Source: Candidatus Poseidoniales archaeon
GTDB lineage: Archaea > Thermoplasmatota > Poseidoniia > Poseidoniales > Poseidoniaceae
Direction of reading: 5' to 3'
Assembly: GCA_012959845.1 (NCBI GenBank)
Contig: DUCL01000136.1
Location: 867-16,399, forward strand
Length of the DNA stretch: 15,533 nucleotides
The position numbers were made by a program, and so were the translations under genes. Under the pieces are notes generated by a model. That model searched no databases. It was given only the letters and a program-made list of their open reading frames with translations, and was not told where the DNA came from. How positions within the stretch are numbered: position 1 is the stretch's first letter; every line of letters starts with the position of its first letter. Below, one piece after another: positions 12,628 through 15,533 of this stretch.

Positions 12628-13623
12628 TCAAAGACCACGTTGGTCATAACGAACTTCGAGAGTTTCAAGTTCATCACCCTTCATGGCTGCTCCAGCCATC
12701 ATCGCCATTGCTTGTGTTACTTTTTCTGCATCATCATAATGTGCAGTTGCAAGGACAATAGCATCCGCCATCGTTTTCGGGTCTTCTGACTTGAAGATGC
12801 CAGAACCAACGAATATACCATCCATGCCAAGTCGCATCATATGTGATGCATCGGCAGGTGTTGCAATACCACCGGCAGAGAATGTCACTACAGGTAATCG
12901 GCCCATTGTTCTAACTTCATCTAGGATCTCTTTGACTTCAGCATGCATTTTTTGATCTATTGCTCCAAACGGTGTATGCTGATAATTTCCTGGTAATTTT
13001 GATTGGTTGGCCAATACTCTATATCTGTCAATAATTATTTCTGCTGTTTCATCAAGTCCAGAGTCATCAAGTGTTTGCAACTGCTTTATCTCTTGGTCAA
13101 TCAATCTAGCATGTGTGACCGCAGCAACTACATTTCCAGTTCCTGCTTCACCCTTAGTGCGTATCATTGCAGCACCTTCCCATATTCGTCGGACAGCTTC
13201 ACCTAATTCTGTTGCTCCACAAACGAATGGAATGCCATAATCTTTCTTTGAAATATGGAAAAATGGGTCAGCAGGCGTTAGAACTTCGCTCTCATCTACC
13301 ATATCAACTCCCATTGATTCAAGAATTCGTGCTTCACCTTCATGACCAATTCTTGCCTTGGCCATCACTGGTATAGATGTACAATCAAGGATTCCCTGAA
13401 TCATATCTGGGTGACTCATCCTCGCAACTCCACCATCTCGGCGAATATCTGCAGGAACTCTTTCCAAAGCCATTACTGCAACAGCACCAGAATCTTCTGC
13501 AATAGCCGCTTGGTCTGGATTGACAACATCCATGATGACGCCACCCTGTTGCATACGTGCAAAGCCACGTTTTAGCAAATCGCTACCCATCCTAAATTTA
13601 GTGAAATCAGTTTGCTTAGCCAT
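12628..13623 (-). CDS. pdxS: Pyridoxal 5'-phosphate synthase lyase subunit PdxS
   Basis: PdxS makes pyridoxal 5'-phosphate directly from ribose 5-phosphate, glyceraldehyde 3-phosphate and ammonia, the ammonia coming from the glutaminase PdxT. The 331-residue product is a full-length beta/alpha barrel with the family's key residues in place. D32 (VIMDVVN) and the first Schiff-base lysine K89 (VMAKARIGH) are present. D110 (VDMVDESE) and the second lysine K157 (IRTKGEAGTGN) follow, with the phosphate-binding FSAGGIATPADA and GIFVGSGIF loops near the C-terminal end of the barrel. ATG 13623 is preferred over a TTG at 13656 because the conserved protein begins there and AGGTTGAT (13635-13628) stands in front as a ribosome-binding site. 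No PdxT gene lies in this window, so the partner must be encoded elsewhere. The gene lies 81 bases downstream of the ferredoxin gene on the same strand. Confidence 0.96.
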   Translation of the reverse strand: MAKQTDFTKFRMGSDLLKRGFARMQQGGVIMDVVNPDQAAIAEDSGAVAVMALERVPADIRRDGGVARMSHPDMIQGILDCTSIPVMAKARIGHEGEARILESMGVDMVDESEVLTPADPFFHISKKDYGIPFVCGATELGEAVRRIWEGAAMIRTKGEAGTGNVVAAVTHARLIDQEIKQLQTLDDSGLDETAEIIIDRYRVLANQSKLPGNYQHTPFGAIDQKMHAEVKEILDEVRTMGRLPVVTFSAGGIATPADASHMMRLGMDGIFVGSGIFKSEDPKTMADAIVLATAHYDDAEKVTQAMAMMAGAAMKGDELETLEVRYDQRGL

Positions 13624-13704
13624 TACAATCAACCTGTCTAAATTAATTTCCTTCAAATTATTAGCAATTCCAATTATGGGTGGAGTTTGACTCTCTGATA
13701 TTTC

Positions 13705-13980
13705 TCAATCAGCAAGAACAGGTGAATCACCTTCGGCAATTTCAGCGTCAATAGACTCTGCTGCATTGCGTTCTTCCCAAGCTTCTTCTCCTGCCGGAAT
13801 ATCAGTATCCGCGAAAATCGCATCAACTGGACATTCAGGGATACAAGCACCACAATCAATGCACTCATCAGGGTCAATAACTAGGTACGTGTCTGCTTCT
13901 CTAAAAGCCTCAACTGGGCAAACAGCAACGCATTCTTGGTACTTGTGGTCGACGCAAGCAGTTGTTACAACATGTGTCAT
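13705..13980 (-). CDS. 7Fe-type ferredoxin ([3Fe-4S][4Fe-4S])
   Basis: This 91-residue electron carrier has the cysteine pattern of seven-iron ferredoxins such as Azotobacter FdI: C9, C17 and C21 in the first half (CVAVCPVEAF), and C40, C43, C46 and C50 in the second (CIDCGACIPECPVDAIF). By that model C9, C17 and C50 bind the 3Fe cluster and C21, C40, C43 and C46 bind the 4Fe cluster. The extra Cys at FdI position 11 is His12 here, so a second 4Fe cluster at the first site is unlikely. The last 30 residues form an acidic tail (EEAWEERNAAESIDAEIAEGD), comparable in position to the C-terminal extension of other 7Fe ferredoxins. It probably passes low-potential electrons between soluble oxidoreductases, and its partners are unknown. 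The start ATG 13980 has GAGGA at 13991-13987, 6 bases upstream. A TATA-like TGTTTATCC lies about 50 bases upstream. Confidence 0.92.
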   Translation of the reverse strand: MTHVVTTACVDHKYQECVAVCPVEAFREADTYLVIDPDECIDCGACIPECPVDAIFADTDIPAGEEAWEERNAAESIDAEIAEGDSPVLAD

Positions 13981-13986
13981 GGGTAT

Positions 13987-13991
13987 TCCTC
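13987..13991 (-). promoter_or_regulatory. Ribosome-binding site of the ferredoxin gene
   Basis: GAGGA on the minus strand lies 6 bases before ATG 13980, a standard archaeal Shine-Dalgarno position, and it fixes the start. Confidence 0.65.
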
Positions 13992-14072
13992 AAACCTGCT
14001 GATAGGGTAGGCATACATGAACCGTTTGGATAAACAATCTCAAAATATTTTGCTGAAAAACGGGAAAAACTC

Positions 14073-14510
14073 TCAGTTGGACAATTCAATCGCATTATTT
14101 ATTGTGATTTGAGCCTCTTCTAGAGGGTCTTGGCCGGGATATACTTGAATTTTTGTTTGCCCTTTTACAGTTGCCTGGCCGCCGGGTTGTGATAGTGTTA
14201 GTATTCCACTAATCAAATCACTTTGATCCAATCGGAAATGAATGACATTTGTCTCATCTAATCGGGTGACTAATTCAGATAATATTACTTGTAAATTCTC
14301 TTTGCCAATATTGGCAAGAGCCTTTTGTGCAGGCCCAGAACGAGTTAATTTCGCAGTAACCATGTGGATGAAAGAGCCGTGATAAGAACTAGTGCGTTCA
14401 ATTTCCACAGCCTCTTCATCACCAACTAGGGTGGCTAATGCTTCGGCGAGAATCATTTCATCTTCTAGGCCGCTGGCTGTCGCTCTCCAGGTGAGTTGGT
14501 GAACTGCCAT
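14073..14510 (-). CDS. DUF54/COG1325-type predicted RNA-binding (exosome-associated) protein
   Basis: This 145-residue protein matches the layout of the archaeal COG1325 (DUF54) family, described as a predicted exosome subunit or RNA-binding protein. An N-terminal strand (VHQLTWRATASG) opens the fold, then helix EDEMILAEALATLVG. The family-typical ERTSSYHGSFIHMVTAKLTR strand pair follows, then a helix (KENLQVILSELVTRLDE) and the strand VIHFRLDQSDLI. The final strands, around GQTKIQVYPG, precede a short helical tail. The Tyr-His-Gly-Ser segment, close to the family's xxSxHGNPI-type motif, is the best diagnostic. The molecular function is unproven, and an RNA-processing role is inherited from genome context in other archaea. 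The start ATG 14510 has no Shine-Dalgarno sequence, but TTAATATC at 14545-14538 is placed for a nearly leaderless message. It is divergent from ribosomal protein eS1. Confidence 0.82.
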   Translation of the reverse strand: MAVHQLTWRATASGLEDEMILAEALATLVGDEEAVEIERTSSYHGSFIHMVTAKLTRSGPAQKALANIGKENLQVILSELVTRLDETNVIHFRLDQSDLISGILTLSQPGGQATVKGQTKIQVYPGQDPLEEAQITINNAIELSN

Positions 14511-14671
14511 GAGGGAGGGTGCTGGCGAGATGGATTTGATATTAACTCCAAATCAGCATGCAATCATCCGTTTTCTATGTCCGAATTGGAGGGGGCTGTT
14601 CATATAGGGGTGGTTAGTCGGCGGAATGCTAGTGGGGTAGCCCCCGCAAGACAACACCGAGAGTGAATCCA
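14511..14671. promoter_or_regulatory. Divergent promoter region for DUF54-type gene and eS1
   Basis: This 161-base spacer lies between two divergent RNA-related genes. On the minus side TTAATATC (14545-14538) is about 30 bases from ATG 14510. On the plus side TTCATATAG (14599-14607) is the best TATA-like element and would start transcription near 14630, leaving a leader of about 40 bases. A GAGAGTGA just before ATG 14672 is the likely ribosome-binding site for eS1. I looked for a tRNA here because of GGTTAGTCGG, but found no matching T arm. Confidence 0.5.
14621..14647 (+). repeat. Inverted repeat / hairpin in front of eS1
   Basis: GCGG (14621-14624) pairs with CCGC (14644-14647), and inside it GCTA (14628-14631) pairs with TAGC (14638-14641). 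A small internal loop separates the two stems, and the 6-base loop is GTGGGG. It ends about 24 bases before the eS1 start. Depending on the real transcription start it is either an RNA hairpin in the leader or a DNA palindrome at the promoter. Confidence 0.45.
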
Positions 14672-15533
14672 ATGGCGAAGAAAGTTAGTGCAAGAGCACG
14701 TGCAGTAGCACGTAAGCAACGTGATAAGTGGAAGTTAAAGCGCTGGTACACAATTCGTGCGCCTCGTCATCCATGGGATTTCAAGCAAATTGGAGAAACA
14801 ATCGGTGAGTCAGATGAACATATCATGGGCCGTATCTATGAAATGACACTACAAGAATTCAATGGCGATTTTACTAAGATGCATATCATTCTTAGATTCC
14901 GAGTGACAGAAGTAGTTGGCAGAGATGCATTAACCACCTTTATCGGTCACCATCACCAAACAGACCACACACGTCGTCAAATTCGCCGCTATCGTGGTAA
15001 GGTCGACGATGTTGTTGATGTAGTATCAACCGATGGTTATCTAGTTCGCTTGAAGCCGTTGATCATTACTCAAAGGCGTGTTCAAACTTCAGTAAAGCAA
15101 GCAATGCGTGCAAAGGCAGCAGAAGTCATTCGTGCATTCGCATCTAAGAATACCTTTTCCAAAATACAAGAATCAATCCTTGGTGGCGAACTGGAAGGAG
15201 AAATCCTCAACGCAGTTAAGCCGATTTACCCAGTTAAGTCTGTAGCAATTCACAAGAGTCAACTATTACAAGAGGGTGTTGTCAACGAAAGTGGACCAAC
15301 CTTGGACGATATCCATGCAGATGAATCTCGTCAAGAAGCGGAATTAAAGGCCAAGAAGGCTGCAGCGATTGCAGCAGCAATGGACGGAGAAGAAGTAGAG
15401 GAAGAAGCCGCAGAAGAGGCACCTTCAATTCTTGATGCCGCAGAGGCTCTAGAGCCAGCCAGCGAGAAAACCGAAGCACCTGCTAAAGAAGCACCTGCTG
15501 CAGAGGAAGAAGTTGTTGAAGAAGAAGTTGCTG
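14672..15533 (+). CDS. rps3ae: Small-subunit ribosomal protein eS1 (RPS3Ae) with long acidic tail, 3' end outside window
   Basis: This is the archaeal and eukaryotic ribosomal protein eS1, which sits on the platform of the 30S subunit near the mRNA exit. The frame is open to the window edge, giving at least 287 residues. The conserved core begins with a basic stretch (KWKLKRWYTIRAP) and continues with FNGDFTKMHIILRFRV and HHHQTDHTRRQIRRY. DVVSTDGYLVRLKPLIITQRR follows, then KAMRAKAAEV-like helices, ending with YPVKSVAIHKSQLL near residue 200. Archaeal eS1 proteins usually stop soon after this point. Here a further 85 or more residues follow, rich in Glu, Ala and Pro (EEVEEEAAEEAP, KEAPAAEEE) and without Cys or Trp. 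The start is ATG 14672 with GAGAGTGA just upstream. The reading frame remains intact through the tail, so it is not a frameshift artefact within the visible part. Confidence 0.93.
   Translation, partial: MAKKVSARARAVARKQRDKWKLKRWYTIRAPRHPWDFKQIGETIGESDEHIMGRIYEMTLQEFNGDFTKMHIILRFRVTEVVGRDALTTFIGHHHQTDHTRRQIRRYRGKVDDVVDVVSTDGYLVRLKPLIITQRRVQTSVKQAMRAKAAEVIRAFASKNTFSKIQESILGGELEGEILNAVKPIYPVKSVAIHKSQLLQEGVVNESGPTLDDIHADESRQEAELKAKKAAAIAAAMDGEEVEEEAAEEAPSILDAAEALEPASEKTEAPAKEAPAAEEEVVEEEVA
15473..15499 (+). repeat. Short direct repeat inside the eS1 tail
   Basis: GAAGCACCTGCT occurs at 15473-15484 and again at 15488-15499, a 15-base period coding Glu-Ala-Pro-Ala followed by Lys. Imperfect GAAGAAGTTG units follow from 15506 on. 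Slippage or duplication of such units is a likely way the acidic tail grew. Confidence 0.75.

Noticed and set aside
14591..14660. Possible tRNA before eS1
   Set aside because: A GGTTAGTCGG stretch recalls a D loop, but there is no T arm with a GTTCGA-type loop, no matching acceptor stem and no usable anticodon arm.
15282..15479. Minus-strand Leu/Arg/Pro-rich open frame of 65 residues
   Set aside because: It is the antisense of the Glu/Ala-rich eS1 tail, whose GAA and GCA codons read as Leu and Pro-rich runs without stops.

Overview
The window looks like a piece of an archaeal chromosome, AT-rich and densely packed. The archaeal assignment rests on ribosomal protein eS1, a DUF54/COG1325-type RNA-binding protein, a KaiC-like RecA ATPase, a Roadblock/LC7 protein, COG1340-like coiled-coil proteins and TATA-like elements about 26 bases before several start codons. 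A marine Thermoplasmatota lineage such as Poseidoniales (Marine Group II) is my best guess from gene content and style, including a secreted Ig-fold protein with cytoplasmic zinc ribbons. That is inference, not a database match. No rRNA, tRNA, insertion sequence, CRISPR array or integrase was seen.

Layout. Positions 1-676 (minus) hold the N-terminal part of a coiled-coil protein that runs off the left edge. A KaiC-like ATPase (835-1575, plus) converges on a Roadblock/LC7 protein (1579-1893, minus). A compact minus-strand cluster then reads from right to left: coiled-coil protein (5242-4478), a Cid1/TUTase-like RNA nucleotidyltransferase (4475-2451) and a GNAT acetyltransferase (2454-1957), with overlaps or gaps of a few bases. 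Divergent from it, on the plus strand, are a large exported protein anchored near its C terminus with two cytoplasmic zinc ribbons, a DtxR-family metal-dependent repressor, an unrecognised five-helix membrane protein, a second COG1340-like coiled-coil protein, a sugar-1-phosphate nucleotidyltransferase directly behind it, and an 82-residue small protein. The minus strand then carries pdxS (PLP synthase), a 7Fe-type ferredoxin and a DUF54-type RNA-binding protein. The last is divergent from ribosomal protein eS1 (14672 to the right edge), which has a long acidic tail.

The most striking content is the minus-strand cluster. Its central gene carries the full motif set of eukaryotic-type non-canonical poly(A)/poly(U) polymerases (Cid1, TUT4/7, GLD-2): the GS...DxD catalytic signature, the third aspartate, the helix after it, the PAP-associated region, a KGW motif and the IEDPF nucleotide-recognition motif. 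A coiled-coil and Lys/Arg/Ser-rich C-terminal half follows. Archaea are generally regarded as lacking this type of enzyme and as making RNA tails with the exosome, so this cluster is a candidate undescribed RNA-tailing system. The other genes are mostly housekeeping (eS1, pdxS, ferredoxin, nucleotidyltransferase) or cell-surface and structural proteins of unknown role.
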